Positions 42,875 through 51,359 of a stretch of 64,000 nt of DNA are shown here, piece after piece (the first letter of the stretch is position 1; each line of letters begins with the position of its first letter). The notes beneath the pieces were generated by a model. The model made no database searches. It worked only from the letters and a program-made list of their open reading frames with translations, and was not told the origin of the DNA. This DNA comes from Synechococcus sp. C9 (GTDB taxonomy: Bacteria > Cyanobacteriota > Cyanobacteriia > Gloeomargaritales > Gloeomargaritaceae). The position numbers were made by a program, and so were the translations under genes. The stretch is from positions 434,001 to 498,000 of the forward strand of contig NZ_JALAAD010000001.1 in assembly GCF_022984075.1 (NCBI RefSeq), given 5' to 3'.

Positions 42875-42916
42875 GAACTTACGCTCCTAAAAACAGATTC
42901 CGTCCACAATGCGCCA

Positions 42917-42958
42917 ATCTTAAAGACCTGTGGGGCAGGAGTTTGTATCTTGAGATAC
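42917..42958 (-). promoter_or_regulatory. NtcA-activated promoter of glnA
   Basis: GTATCTTGAGATAC (42945-42958) is an exact GTAN8TAC palindrome. On the minus strand it is followed, after 22 bases, by TAAGAT (42922-42917) as the -10 box. This equals the canonical NtcA class II architecture GTAN8TAC-N22-TAN3T. The site explains nitrogen-limited induction of glnA. Confidence 0.92.
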
Positions 42959-43080
42959 CATTTGTCCAGGAAGAGCCCCACCAAAATCGTTACGGAGCGC
43001 AACGAAAGTGGGTGTGGGGGAATTGGCGTGGTAAGCTAAGGACTGCTGTAAAAACCGCTTTTCGTCATCAGGGTACTGCC

Positions 43081-43587
43081 ATGCAAGATGCCATTACCAG
43101 TTTAATCGCCCGTTATGATCTGGCCGGACGCTACTTTGACCGGAATGGAATTGACCGTTTACAAAGCTATTTTGATACGGGTCTGGCTCGGATTCAGGTG
43201 GCGCGTCTGATCAATGGGGAGGCGGCCAATCTGGTACGCACGGCGGCTTCCCAGTTGTTTACCGAACAGCCGGAGTTGATCCGGCCTGGGGGCAATGCCT
43301 ACACCACCCGCCGCTATGCCACCTGTCTGCGGGATATGGACTATTTCCTGCGCTATGCGACCTACGCTTTGGTGGCGGGGAGTACGGATGTCCTGGATGA
43401 GCGGGTGCTAGAGGGTCTGCGGGAAACCTACAATTCCCTGGGGGTGCCCCTGGGGCCTTCGGTGCGGGGGATTCAAATCCTGAAAGAGCAGGTACAGGCA
43501 ATCGCCGCCCAGGCGGGGATCGCCGGGGATTTTATCAGCGAACCCTTTGACCATCTCAGCCAAGGGTTGAGCGAACAGGACATTTAG
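43081..43587 (+). CDS. apcF: Allophycocyanin beta-18-type subunit
   Basis: The 168-residue phycobiliprotein binds phycocyanobilin at Cys82 (YATCLRDMDYF), with the nearby Asn72 in GGNAYTTRRYA that is methylated in beta subunits. The sequence (SQLFTEQPELIRPGGNAYTTRRYATC, GVPLGPSVRGIQILKEQ) fits ApcF, the core-membrane beta-18 chain, better than ApcB. ApcF takes part in energy transfer from the phycobilisome core to photosystem II via the terminal emitter. Start ATG 43081 gives the usual MQDAITSLI. It is divergent from glnA and 17 bases before tlyA. Confidence 0.9.
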   Translation: MQDAITSLIARYDLAGRYFDRNGIDRLQSYFDTGLARIQVARLINGEAANLVRTAASQLFTEQPELIRPGGNAYTTRRYATCLRDMDYFLRYATYALVAGSTDVLDERVLEGLRETYNSLGVPLGPSVRGIQILKEQVQAIAAQAGIAGDFISEPFDHLSQGLSEQDI

Positions 43588-43604
43588 CCGACGGAACATC
43601 ACCC

Positions 43605-44396
43605 TTGAAAGAACGTCTGGATACCCTGCTGGTCACCTTGGGACATTGCCCCAGCCGCCAACAGGCCCAACGGGTCATCCAAGCGGGTTGGGTGCAGGTC
43701 AATCAACGGGTGGTGGATAAACCGGGTACCCTGGTGCCGATGGACAGTTGCATTACCCTCCATGCCCGTCCGCCCTACGTGTCCCGGGGTGGGGAAAAAC
43801 TGGCCCATGCCCTCCACACCTTTGGGCTAGGGGTCGCTGACCGGGTGGCGTTGGACGGGGGCATTTCCACCGGGGGTTTTACCGATTGTTTATTAAAGCA
43901 TGGTGCCCGCCGAGTGTATGGGGTGGATGTGGGCTACGGGCAGGTGGCCTGGGAATTGCGTCAAGACCCCCGGGTGCGGCTGTGGGAACGCACGAATCTT
44001 CGGCATCTGCAACCTGAGCAACTCTACCAGCCCGATGACCCCTGGGCGGATTTGGGGGTGGTGGATGTGTCGTTTATTTCGGTGACGAAGGTGTTACCGG
44101 CTCTATGGCAGTTGTTGGCTCCGCCCCGGGAAGCGGTGATTCTGGTCAAGCCCCAATTTGAGGTGGGTCGGGCGCAGATTGCCAAAGGCGGGGTGGTCAA
44201 GGATGCCCAGGCGCAGGTGCAGGCGATTAGGCAAGTGGCAACGAGTGCCGAAGCTCTGGGTTGGCAGGTGCAGGGGTTGACCCCCTCCCCCCTCAAAGGC
44301 CCGGCGGGAAATTGCGAGTATCTGCTGTGGCTAGGGACAACCGGCAACCGCATCGCCTGGGATGAATCAGCCCTTGTCCCCCTGATTTCCCCATGA
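43605..44396 (+). CDS. tlyA: TlyA-family S4/FtsJ RNA methyltransferase
   Basis: The 263-residue protein has an N-terminal S4 RNA-binding domain (KERLDTLLVTLGHCPSRQQAQRVIQAGWVQVNQRVV) and an FtsJ-like SAM methyltransferase domain (VALDGGISTGGFTDCLLKHGARRVYGVDVGYGQ, VDVSFIS, ILVKPQFEVGR). In TlyA of actinobacteria the target is 2'-O-cytidine of rRNA. The canonical DVGASTGGFTDCLL motif here reads DGGISTGGFTDCLL. Start codon TTG 43605 is the one that fits MKERLD. It is probably cotranscribed with apcF, 17 bases upstream. Confidence 0.9.
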   Translation: MKERLDTLLVTLGHCPSRQQAQRVIQAGWVQVNQRVVDKPGTLVPMDSCITLHARPPYVSRGGEKLAHALHTFGLGVADRVALDGGISTGGFTDCLLKHGARRVYGVDVGYGQVAWELRQDPRVRLWERTNLRHLQPEQLYQPDDPWADLGVVDVSFISVTKVLPALWQLLAPPREAVILVKPQFEVGRAQIAKGGVVKDAQAQVQAIRQVATSAEALGWQVQGLTPSPLKGPAGNCEYLLWLGTTGNRIAWDESALVPLISP

Positions 44397-44467
44397 TTGC
44401 CCCCACACCCCCAGGATTTTAGGTTTGGTTAGGGAATGATTGAGAATAACCTCCAGATGTCCTGGTC

Positions 44468-45139
44468 TCAGACCGCAAAGTAATCCCGCACCGTCGCCCC
44501 CAAATGCGCCACCACTGCCTCCAGGGAAGGGAGCCGCACGGGCGGGGGTGCCACACTCCCAAAAACCTGTACCCACAAATCCGGGTCAGGATGGAGTTGC
44601 ATCGAACCCTGGTAGAGAACGCTCCGCCCCCGCCGTAGTTGGGCACTGCCAATGAATTTCTGCCCCGTCTCCGTCACCAAATCCGCTGGGGTGGCTTCCG
44701 CAAAACAACTGACCTGCCCTCGGGATGGGGTTGCTTGCCCCTGGTGCAAATGAACTCCTAGGGCGTGCCAGCCGTGGATTAACCAGTCCTGCAACCGTTG
44801 GTACTGTTGCCGACAACCCCCAGGCACCATTTCCGTCACCAGAGCGTAACACAAGTCCCCTTGGTGCAAAACAGCGGCTCCCCCGGACGGACGACGCACG
44901 ACCTCCAGGGGTTGCCCTTGGTAATGGCACTGCCGCCAATGCTCCGGCCAGTCCTGCTGGTGATAGCCCAGGGAAATCGCCGCTGGTTGCCAAAGATAGA
45001 AACGCAGGGCGCCCCGAAATTCACCCCGTTGGTGAGCCGTCAGGAGGTCAAGGTCCGTTTGCATCTGTTGTTGCCCCGACCCTACGGTTAAAGGGAGCAA
45101 AATCCAGGGCACCGATGATGTTAAAGTAGGATCACGCAT
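44468..45139 (-). CDS. Lipoate-protein ligase A / LipM-like octanoyltransferase
   Basis: The 223-residue protein of the BPL/LplA fold has VVRRPSGGAAVLHQGDLCYALV (about 81-103), ISLGYHQQ and the Lys in TETGQKFIGSAQLRRGRSVLYQGSM. These fit lipoyl/octanoyl transferases that modify 2-oxoacid dehydrogenases and the glycine cleavage H protein. Start 45139 is preferred; an in-frame ATG at 45181 would begin inside the tRNA gene on the opposite strand. A LipM-like rather than salvage LplA function is possible. Confidence 0.85.
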   Translation of the reverse strand: MRDPTLTSSVPWILLPLTVGSGQQQMQTDLDLLTAHQRGEFRGALRFYLWQPAAISLGYHQQDWPEHWRQCHYQGQPLEVVRRPSGGAAVLHQGDLCYALVTEMVPGGCRQQYQRLQDWLIHGWHALGVHLHQGQATPSRGQVSCFAEATPADLVTETGQKFIGSAQLRRGRSVLYQGSMQLHPDPDLWVQVFGSVAPPPVRLPSLEAVVAHLGATVRDYFAV

Positions 45140-45153
45140 CAAATTTGCTTCGG

Positions 45154-45227
45154 CGGGATGTAGCGCAGCTTGGTAGCGCACTTCGTTCGGGACGAAGGGG
45201 CCGTGGGTTCGAATCCCGCCATCCCGA
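45154..45227 (+). tRNA. tRNA-Pro (CGG)
   Basis: The cloverleaf has acceptor stem CGGGATG paired with CATCCCG (45220-45226), D-arm GCGCAGCTTGGTAGCGC, anticodon stem CTTCG/CGAAG around loop TTCGGGA with anticodon CGG, and T-arm GTGGGTTCGAATCCCGC. Discriminator base A. It is divergent from lplA by 14 bases. Confidence 0.96.
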
Positions 45228-45245
45228 TTTAATCTAAATCTAATC

Positions 45246-45358
45246 TAAGGGCACTTCTATTTATATTTATTGGACACCTCCATAGCAGTCCTAAATGAGA
45301 ATGGAACAGGGGTCGCAGGGGCGTAGCCCCCGTTTGAGGTTCTCGAATTAGTATGGGG
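45246..45358. repeat. Fused fragments of family-B and family-A elements
   Basis: taagggcacttctatttata (45246-45265) is a family-B left end; catagcagtcctaaatgaga (45291-45310) followed by ggtcgcaggggcgtagcccc is a family-A left half. Both lack the opposite terminus, so the two elements seem nested or truncated. Confidence 0.6.
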
Positions 45359-45393
45359 ATTCGAGCCAGATAACCTTTATTTTCGGAGATGTT

Positions 45394-46617
45394 TTAAGGT
45401 GTCACCCGGTCAATGACTTTAATTTTGCCTTCGGGTGTCACCTGCCACACGTCATAACTGCCCACCACATCCCCAAATTCGTCAAAATCCACATTGCCGC
45501 TTGCCCCCTGGTAATCAATTTTTTTCCCCTGCTTGAGTAAAGCCAATCCCTCACACACATCACTCACCGGCTCACCCCCTGACCCGGAGATTTCTCGAAT
45601 TTTGGGGGCAATGTCCACCCCCCGATTGCTCCCGGCTGCCTGCGCCGCCAACAGAATCACCGCCGCCGCATCCCAGGTTTGGGGCATATAGGGTCCCGGT
45701 GCTTGCCCCCGTTTTTCCTGCCAGAGCTTCGTCAAAGCCGCCAAAGCCGGTCCATCCGCCCCCGGCACGGTGCCAATCGCCCCACTGATCAACGATTGCC
45801 CCTGCTGATTCTTGCCCACACTGGCGACAAATTCCTCCGACTGCACCGCATCCGTGAGCAGTACCTGCACCCCCGGCAGTAACCCCTGTTCATAAGCCGA
45901 TTTGAGCAGTAACGCCCCGGTTTCCGCATACACCGCCGCCATCACCGCCTGGGGTTGACCGGCAAAGGCACTGCGGGCTTCACTTTCCAAAGTGCTGGCA
46001 TTGGGGTCATAGCGGGTGGGACGGTTGACAATCTGCCCCCCCTTTTGGCGAAACGCCTGGGTAAATTCCTGCTCAAACCCCAGCCCATAGCTATTATTAA
46101 TCACCACCGTACTCACCCGGTTCAACCCCCGCTTGCGCGCCAACTGCGCCAAAGCCGCCCCCTGGTAGGTATCCGGGGGAGCCGTGCGAAACCAAAACCC
46201 CTTGTACTCTCCCTTTTTCGCCCGCTCGGTAAATTCCGGGCTGGTACTTCCCGGCGACACCATCGGCACCTGATTCCGCACCGCCACATCCAAAGCCGCC
46301 TGGGACACACTGCTGGCGAAGGAACCCACCACGCCCCCGACCCGGTTCACCTCCACCAACTTGGTCATCGCCGCCGCCCCCGCTGTCGGCTGGGTTTGGT
46401 CATCCTCCTGAAACACCTGCACCGGCTGACCGTTCACCCCACCACAGGCATTCACCTGATCCACCAACATTTGCACTGCTGGAATCATCCCCTGCCCAAT
46501 CGGTGCCAAATCCCCCGTCGCCGGTAACAATACCCCCAAACGCAACCCTTCCGATGCTGGTTGACAGCCTGCCCCCACCCACGCTAAAAGTAATGCCGTT
46601 GTCATCATCCGTTTCAT
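45394..46617 (-). CDS. Periplasmic ligand-binding lipoprotein (branched-chain amino acid type)
   Basis: The 407-residue protein has a lipobox (LLLAWVGAGC, Cys18) and a type 1 periplasmic-binding fold: GLRLGVLLPATGDLAPIGQGMIPAVQMLVDQVNACGGVNG, VVGSFASSVSQAALDVAVRNQVPMVSPGSTSPEF. This is the LivJ/leucine-binding family that delivers amino acids, amides or urea to ABC transporters. No permease or ATPase genes are adjacent, so it is an orphan component. Substrate unknown. Confidence 0.88.
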   Translation of the reverse strand: MKRMMTTALLLAWVGAGCQPASEGLRLGVLLPATGDLAPIGQGMIPAVQMLVDQVNACGGVNGQPVQVFQEDDQTQPTAGAAAMTKLVEVNRVGGVVGSFASSVSQAALDVAVRNQVPMVSPGSTSPEFTERAKKGEYKGFWFRTAPPDTYQGAALAQLARKRGLNRVSTVVINNSYGLGFEQEFTQAFRQKGGQIVNRPTRYDPNASTLESEARSAFAGQPQAVMAAVYAETGALLLKSAYEQGLLPGVQVLLTDAVQSEEFVASVGKNQQGQSLISGAIGTVPGADGPALAALTKLWQEKRGQAPGPYMPQTWDAAAVILLAAQAAGSNRGVDIAPKIREISGSGGEPVSDVCEGLALLKQGKKIDYQGASGNVDFDEFGDVVGSYDVWQVTPEGKIKVIDRVTP

Positions 46618-46677
46618 AACTTCCCCACCGGTGAAAATTGCTGTTAACTATAGCATTATCCTGGAAATTTTCATGTT

Positions 46678-47643
46678 TTATCCGGGGTCAATACGATGAT
46701 CCACAAAGTAGGTAATCCGGCGAAATTTTTCCAGATTTAATTCCCTCATGGTTTGTTCCATATATTGCCGACTGGCTGTTAAATCATGACAAACCGGGTC
46801 ATTTGTATGCAATTTTACATAGCCCACCTGATAGATGGGAACCTTACCATAAAAAGCCGCCCAATTGCTATAGGTACTAGGGGGGGCAATGATATAGTCA
46901 CAGCGGGCTAAGGCATATAAATCCTCAACCACGTGACCCGTGCCAAAATGAACCGAAAAATCAGCAAAAATATTCACTTGCTCTCGAAAACTCTCGTCAG
47001 AAAAAATTAAAAATCCCACCCGTTTTTCTGGAAAAAAATTGACCATCTTTTCCATCACAATTTGCCACATTTCTAACCCATGAAACCCACCATAAAGGCG
47101 ATAATCTCCCGCTCGGACATGTAAACCAACCAACACATCATGGTGATCCCGCAGGGGTTTTAGGAGTTCTTCCACTCGTTTTTGATAGATAGGTAGGGGG
47201 GTGAAGCATTCCCGAATGGTGTCTTGATATTTGCTAAAACAACGGGGTGCCCGGACATACCACGCCCGGATCAATAGCATTTTTTTGACCAATAAATCAT
47301 CAATCAACAAAGGATTACCCCAGTGTTTGCCCGGTTCCGGTAGCACCTGTACCTGGGACTTCAAAGCAGGATAAAAATTCACCAATTTCCGCACCGCCCG
47401 CACCCCCGTATAAATCGTATTTCTCACCCAGGGTTGGTTCACGGGCAGATGATTCCACACATCCCGACGGACGGGGAACCGAAATACATGGGGATCGGGA
47501 GCCGTACCTACAAAATAGGGGGCATATTCTGCCAGTCCCCAATCCATTAAGGTGTGATGGGTTTCCAAGGCATAAGCCATTAAATGGGCGGTAATCAATA
47601 AACGATTTCCCAGTCGCCCAAATCGGTGGGTTAAAACGATCAT
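46678..47643 (-). CDS. GT11-like fucosyltransferase family protein
   Basis: With ATG 47643 (MIVLTHRFGRLGNRLLITAHL) the protein has 321 residues. An N-terminal GRLGN motif and a central VGLHVRAGDYRLYGG motif (the HxRxxD/Y signature of alpha-1,2-fucosyltransferase-type GT11/O-fucosyl folds) are visible, followed by FLIFSDESF and CDYIIAPPSTYSNWAAFYGK. It probably decorates extracellular polysaccharide; the donor is not proved. An upstream start at 47661 lacks support. It stands alone. Confidence 0.75.
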   Translation of the reverse strand: MIVLTHRFGRLGNRLLITAHLMAYALETHHTLMDWGLAEYAPYFVGTAPDPHVFRFPVRRDVWNHLPVNQPWVRNTIYTGVRAVRKLVNFYPALKSQVQVLPEPGKHWGNPLLIDDLLVKKMLLIRAWYVRAPRCFSKYQDTIRECFTPLPIYQKRVEELLKPLRDHHDVLVGLHVRAGDYRLYGGFHGLEMWQIVMEKMVNFFPEKRVGFLIFSDESFREQVNIFADFSVHFGTGHVVEDLYALARCDYIIAPPSTYSNWAAFYGKVPIYQVGYVKLHTNDPVCHDLTASRQYMEQTMRELNLEKFRRITYFVDHRIDPG

Positions 47644-47775
47644 GGCTGTTTCATCACACAAGGGGTAGTACGCTATAATATTCCAGCTTGATTGATGTTA
47701 ATGGATTAGGGTAGCTTAGGAAAAGGTTTCAGTCCGATTGGCATACCCATGTTCAAATCCCTAACGTGGTGTCCC

Positions 47776-47789
47776 CACTCGCCGGGGAA
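47776..47789. repeat. 14-bp direct repeat, left copy
   Basis: CACTCGCCGGGGAA occurs here and again at 48580-48593. Between them lie a family-A element and an AT-rich orphan gene. Confidence 0.8.
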
Positions 47790-47818
47790 TCCGAGAATAA
47801 TCGCTTTCAGGAAGTAGG

Positions 47819-47920
47819 CTATGGCAACCCTACTTGATTAACGCACAGAAATTCCCCAGAACCCAGTACGGGGGCAGTGCCCCTGCGACCCCTGTTCCAT
47901 TTTTCATTTAGGATTGCTAC
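47819..47920. repeat. Family-A MITE-like element
   Basis: Left terminus ctatggcaaccctacttgat, core cagaacccagtacggggg and cagtgcccctgcgacccc, right terminus catttaggattgctac. Its right end runs into the stop codon of the AT-rich gene (47917), so the element supplies that gene's last bases. Confidence 0.75.
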
Positions 47921-48477
47921 AAATATTTTTCTAAGTAGTATTTTGAATAGTCTTTCCCGAATATCTCTCCAATAAAGAAACTATTTATTACATAGGGTTC
48001 TACGGCGGGATATTTCAGAAACTCTTGATTATCCTTATTTATTTCAACAAAACTGCTTAAGTATTCAGCAGTCATTTGGTTTGATTTTTGACAAATAAAT
48101 AGCTCAATAAGCTCTATATGTTCTTCGGGAATATGAGACTCTGAAAGGTTTAATTCCTCTAGCTGTAGTGCCATACCTGCACTCATAAAGCTTGTGACAA
48201 TTGGTTTTATATTCGTAATGATAATGCCGCTTATGGCACTATGGGTTACTTCTCCTTCAATACGAACAATTTCTCTATTGAGCTTTTCATCGAGAGGTAA
48301 TTTACCCTCTTCAACAAATACATCTGCTTTCCTTGTTAAGATAGTACCTGAAATGTCCGTAGGACTAAAATTACTAATAATTGCATTGATCTCTGCTTGT
48401 CTAGGGAGTTCTTCAAAGTATGCCTTTATTTCTTGCATAAAGTCTTGATAAATTTTTTCATATTCTCTTGCAGTCAT
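47917..48477 (-). CDS. AT-rich orphan gene, hypothetical protein
   Basis: The 186-residue protein (MTAREYEKIYQDFMQEIKAYFEELPRQ...) has no motif I recognise. It is soluble, acidic and Glu/Ile/Ser-rich, with segments such as VRIEGEVTHSAISGIIITNIKPIVTSFMSAGMALQLEELNLSE. Its codon use (AAA, ATA, TTT-ended) and base composition are clearly more AT-rich than the neighbours, which suggests recent transfer. It is flanked by a 14-bp direct repeat. The end overlaps a family-A element. Ribosome binding site aaaaggac precedes ATG 48477. Confidence 0.7.
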   Translation of the reverse strand: MTAREYEKIYQDFMQEIKAYFEELPRQAEINAIISNFSPTDISGTILTRKADVFVEEGKLPLDEKLNREIVRIEGEVTHSAISGIIITNIKPIVTSFMSAGMALQLEELNLSESHIPEEHIELIELFICQKSNQMTAEYLSSFVEINKDNQEFLKYPAVEPYVINSFFIGEIFGKDYSKYYLEKYL

Positions 48478-48579
48478 TTTGTTGTCCTTTTAGAGTTTAC
48501 TGATGTATCTTCAGAGCATTATACTTGCTATTCTCTTGGGTTGTAGGGTAGGAGCGACTTTAGAGGGATCAAGCCGCTT

Positions 48580-48593
48580 CACTCGCCGGGGAA
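48580..48593. repeat. 14-bp direct repeat, right copy
   Basis: CACTCGCCGGGGAA, identical to 47776-47789. The preceding stretch gggtaggagcgactttagag (48547-48566) has no match on the left side. Confidence 0.8.
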
Positions 48594-48624
48594 CTCAATT
48601 CATTGGAAATGAGACTATAGGGTT

Positions 48625-49167
48625 ATGAGTTCAGGTGTTGCACCAGTGCGTTTGCTGATGGGTCTAGGGTTGTGTAGTTGGATGCTGACTATTGCGCCAA
48701 GCATAATCACGATTCCAACTCCAAAAACTCCATTTCTTACCACACAAACGGGTTTTCAAACCTATCTCAATGCCCGCTTTGGTTATCGCATTGTCTATCC
48801 AACCGACTTTATTCCCCAGGGGGAATCCGAAAACGGGGATGGGCAGGTTTTTATGGGTCGAGATGGTGCCAAACTGCGGGTTTGGGGTGGGTACAATGTC
48901 CTGCAAGAAACCCCCGCCAGTGCCCTACAGCAAGAACTCCGCCGTTGTCGAGAAAACCGCCGCCAGGTGACGTACCGCACGGTTGGGCAAGGATTTTTCG
49001 TCCTATCGGGCTACGAATCGGATCGCACTCGGATTTTTTACCTCAAAAAAATGGTTCGCCCTTCGCTCCAGGTCGGTTTCGAGTTTGTTTATCCCGTGAA
49101 AAACCGTAGTCGCTATGACCGGGATGTGACTTTTATGGCGAATTCCCTGCGCCTGCTGACTCCTTAA
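48625..49167 (+). CDS. Hypothetical exported protein
   Basis: The 180-residue product has an N-terminal hydrophobic segment (VRLLMGLGLCSWMLTIAPSIITI), probably a signal or anchor. The C-terminal domain (about 45-175) includes FGYRIVYPTDFIPQGESENGDGQVFMGRDGAKLRVWGG and VGFEFVYPVKNRSRYDRDVTFMANSLRL. The pattern of a short beta-rich domain describing a 'full-length reading of a user-type fold' resembles PsbP-like or DUF1795-type folds only weakly. No firm family. Base composition is like the host. Confidence 0.6.
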   Translation: MSSGVAPVRLLMGLGLCSWMLTIAPSIITIPTPKTPFLTTQTGFQTYLNARFGYRIVYPTDFIPQGESENGDGQVFMGRDGAKLRVWGGYNVLQETPASALQQELRRCRENRRQVTYRTVGQGFFVLSGYESDRTRIFYLKKMVRPSLQVGFEFVYPVKNRSRYDRDVTFMANSLRLLTP

Positions 49168-49341
49168 ACACAAATTTATCAAGTTTCTACCGTTCGATCA
49201 CCTGACCCAGTGTTATTGCTGTGCCTTTGGACGAAAACGCAGTTCCATGCTGACAATTCTATTGGTTTTTAGTCCCTAATTTTTTCCCAAGACCAGCGGC
49301 GTATAGTCAGACTTTATTATTACAATTGGATTTCTGGGTCA

Positions 49342-49414
<73 letters not shown>

Positions 49415-49458
49415 CTATCACTTTCGCATCATAGCATTAATTCAGGATTGTGAAATGA

Positions 49459-49590
49459 TAGGGCACCTCTATTTATTGCCACCACTAGCAGATTATTTCG
49501 TTAAGATGCCCATAGTATCAGGAACCATACACCGCAGGTGCTTCCTTGACGGGGACTACGCCCTTGCAACCCATTTTTAGACGTACCATA
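49459..49590. repeat. Decayed family-B element
   Basis: Left end atagggcacctctatttatt; core reduced to caggaaccatac and ggggactacgcccttgcaac; right end ccatttttagacgtacca. It is an older copy with many substitutions. Confidence 0.5.
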
Positions 49591-49665
49591 TTATGCAATG
49601 CCTCTATAGCTGTACCACGCCAGCCATCAGTTTGATCCATCCCAAATTATTCATCATTACCAACA

Positions 49666-49766
49666 TATAGCAATCCTAAATGAAAACGGAATAGGGGTCG
49701 CAGGGGCACCGCCCCCGTATTTGGTTCTGGAGAACTTCTGTTCACTAATCAAATAGGACTGCTATA
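49666..49766. repeat. Family-A MITE-like element, complete, inverted
   Basis: The 101-base element has termini TATAGCAATCCTAA and taggactgctata and core ggtcgcaggggcaccgcccc, tttggttctgg. Orientation matches the copies at 30172 and 51600. Confidence 0.82.
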
Positions 49767-49798
49767 GGACTACCGAAAATTATTTGTGGTGAAAAGAA

Positions 49799-50371
49799 TC
49801 AAAAATTCAGCGGTTGAAATAAATCCGCTACGGGTAGCTTGAATCCGGGGATCACCATTTCTCCATCCAGGGTGTCATTCATTTTTAACAATCGCTCTGG
49901 CTCCTGGGCAGAATGATAAACCAGGATGTAATGTTGCGTCGGACTAATTACCCAAACCAAACGCCCAGAATTAGCAAAATATTCTTCAATTTTGCCCTCC
50001 ATTTCCGCCACCGTATTGCCTGGGGATAAAATTTCCACCGCTAGGTCGGGGGCACCTTCTAAAAAACCGATGGGTAATGCGGTCATGCCTTGCAGGCGTT
50101 CCTTGCTAAAAAAAGCAATATCCGGCGAACGGCGATTGCCATTTTTCATCTTAAAAGCTGTGCTGGAATCGAATAAAACACCTAATTTTTGAGCATGAAC
50201 CACAGAAAATAAAGCAGAGCTTAAAATGATAGCGATATTGCCATGCAACGCTCCAGAACTACCCATATCTACCAGTTCTCCATTGACAACTTCATAACGA
50301 TGGCCGTCCTGGGGCAAAGCCATAAATTCTTCATCAGTCCAGTTTTTTTTAGGGGCAATCGTGCTGGTCAT
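49799..50371 (-). CDS. Uma2 family (DUF820) putative endonuclease
   Basis: The 190-residue protein has the restriction-endonuclease-like core of the Uma2 family: MALPQDGHRYEVVNGELVDMG (about 17-37), RRSPDIAFFSKERL (Asp of the active site near 81) and PDLAVEILSPGNTVAEMEGKIEEYFANSGRLVWVI (Glu-x-x motif). These genes are very abundant in cyanobacteria and of unknown role. It is upstream of nothing obvious on its strand except the following TerB-like gene 9 bases away in opposite gene order, so the two are probably cotranscribed. Confidence 0.88.
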   Translation of the reverse strand: MTSTIAPKKNWTDEEFMALPQDGHRYEVVNGELVDMGSSGALHGNIAIILSSALFSVVHAQKLGVLFDSSTAFKMKNGNRRSPDIAFFSKERLQGMTALPIGFLEGAPDLAVEILSPGNTVAEMEGKIEEYFANSGRLVWVISPTQHYILVYHSAQEPERLLKMNDTLDGEMVIPGFKLPVADLFQPLNF

Positions 50372-50380
50372 GGGAACTTC

Positions 50381-50989
50381 CTAGGTGACTTTTTGTTCTA
50401 ATACCCGATACAGGGCTTTCAAGGCATCATTTTCATCTCGGGTAATCTGTTGATCCATCAGTGCCAAACCAATGGCTTTGGATAAAACCAAGGCACTTAA
50501 CTCGGGTTCCAAATTATCAATTAAATCGTCTAGATCGGTAGGAACTTTCAACGCCGCCCGGATGCCCAACACCATCTCCTCAGACAGCCCCAGGGCATAA
50601 AGTTGGGGTTGAATTTGCTCCCAGTCCTGGCTAAATTGGGGATTGCCGACTCGAATCACATGGGCAAGCAGGCGGTTGACCTGATTTTGTTGCGCCGGCG
50701 TCATCTGGGGATAGGTTATTTCCCCAGCCGTGGGTGCTTGGGGTTGACTGGTTTCTAAATTTTGTAAAATTGACCGCCATTCTTCTTCGGTGCAGAGTTC
50801 CGGTCGCCCCACCCGCAGGGAAACCCGGATGTGGTTGCCGGTTGTGGAGAGTTCCGTCACCTGCGCCTGCACCCCCAGGTAGCCGAGCCACTGGGACACC
50901 ATCACCACCAGTTTGCTCCCCGCCGATTGGGCTTGCGTCAGCAGTTGAATCTGGGCACGAACGAGGGGGCGTACCAACTGCGCCAGCAT
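50381..50989 (-). CDS. Hypothetical protein with TerB-like C-terminal segment
   Basis: The 202-residue protein begins MLAQLVRPLVRAQIQLLTQAQSAGSKLVVMVSQWLGYLGVQAQVTEL, a helical region followed by a small beta-alpha part. The C-terminal helices (VLSKAIGLALMDQQITRDENDALKALYRVLEQKV) resemble the last helices of TerB-like domains. I do not recognise a named family. It precedes the Uma2 gene by nine bases and follows the rhodanese gene by 37 bases on the same strand. Confidence 0.65.
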   Translation of the reverse strand: MLAQLVRPLVRAQIQLLTQAQSAGSKLVVMVSQWLGYLGVQAQVTELSTTGNHIRVSLRVGRPELCTEEEWRSILQNLETSQPQAPTAGEITYPQMTPAQQNQVNRLLAHVIRVGNPQFSQDWEQIQPQLYALGLSEEMVLGIRAALKVPTDLDDLIDNLEPELSALVLSKAIGLALMDQQITRDENDALKALYRVLEQKVT

Positions 50990-51026
50990 GGCTCACATTC
51001 CACGACAACACCCCCATCCTAGCCGA

Positions 51027-51359
51027 TTAGTAACGGGGGAGGGTCGGGTCAACTTGGAGGGCATAGGCTTCCAACCCGCCCGCTAGATTGGCGACCTGGG
51101 CATACCCCTGCTCCAGCAACCAGGCGCACACCTGGGCGGAACGCACCCCGTGATGACACACCACGACCACCGGTTGGTTGGGGTCGAGTAATTCCTGAAC
51201 CTGGACAGACCACTGGGCAAACTCACTCAAAGGGAGGTGTAAACAGTTGGGTAATTTCGCCCGTTCCACTTCCCACCACTCGCGCACATCCAAAATTTGT
51301 AAGCTTGGGTTTTGAGCCAGCTGTTGGGCTAAATCTGAGCCACTAATTTGGTTGATCAT
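51027..51359 (-). CDS. Single-domain rhodanese
   Basis: ATG 51359 (MINQISGSDLAQQL) gives 110 residues forming one rhodanese domain with LQILDVREWWEVERAKLPN and the active-site loop VVVVCHHGVRSAQVC. The Cys-His-His-Gly-Val-Arg loop is typical of small cytosolic cyanobacterial rhodaneses. It could transfer sulfane sulfur, linking functionally with the sulfide loci although unlinked in position. An extended frame to 51401 is less likely. Confidence 0.88.
   Translation of the reverse strand: MINQISGSDLAQQLAQNPSLQILDVREWWEVERAKLPNCLHLPLSEFAQWSVQVQELLDPNQPVVVVCHHGVRSAQVCAWLLEQGYAQVANLAGGLEAYALQVDPTLPRY

Noticed and set aside
42029-43039. 336-codon antisense frame over glnA
   Set aside because: Shadow of the glnA coding sequence, ending inside the glnA promoter and NtcA site; no domain.
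45140-45181. Upstream ATG at 45181 for the lipoate ligase gene
   Set aside because: It would place the start inside tRNA-Pro on the opposite strand and add residues that do not fit the family. ATG 45139 is preferred.
47700-47775. tRNA-like sequence (GTTCAAATCCC) before the left 14-bp repeat
   Set aside because: Only a T-arm-like piece is present; no acceptor or anticodon stem can be drawn.
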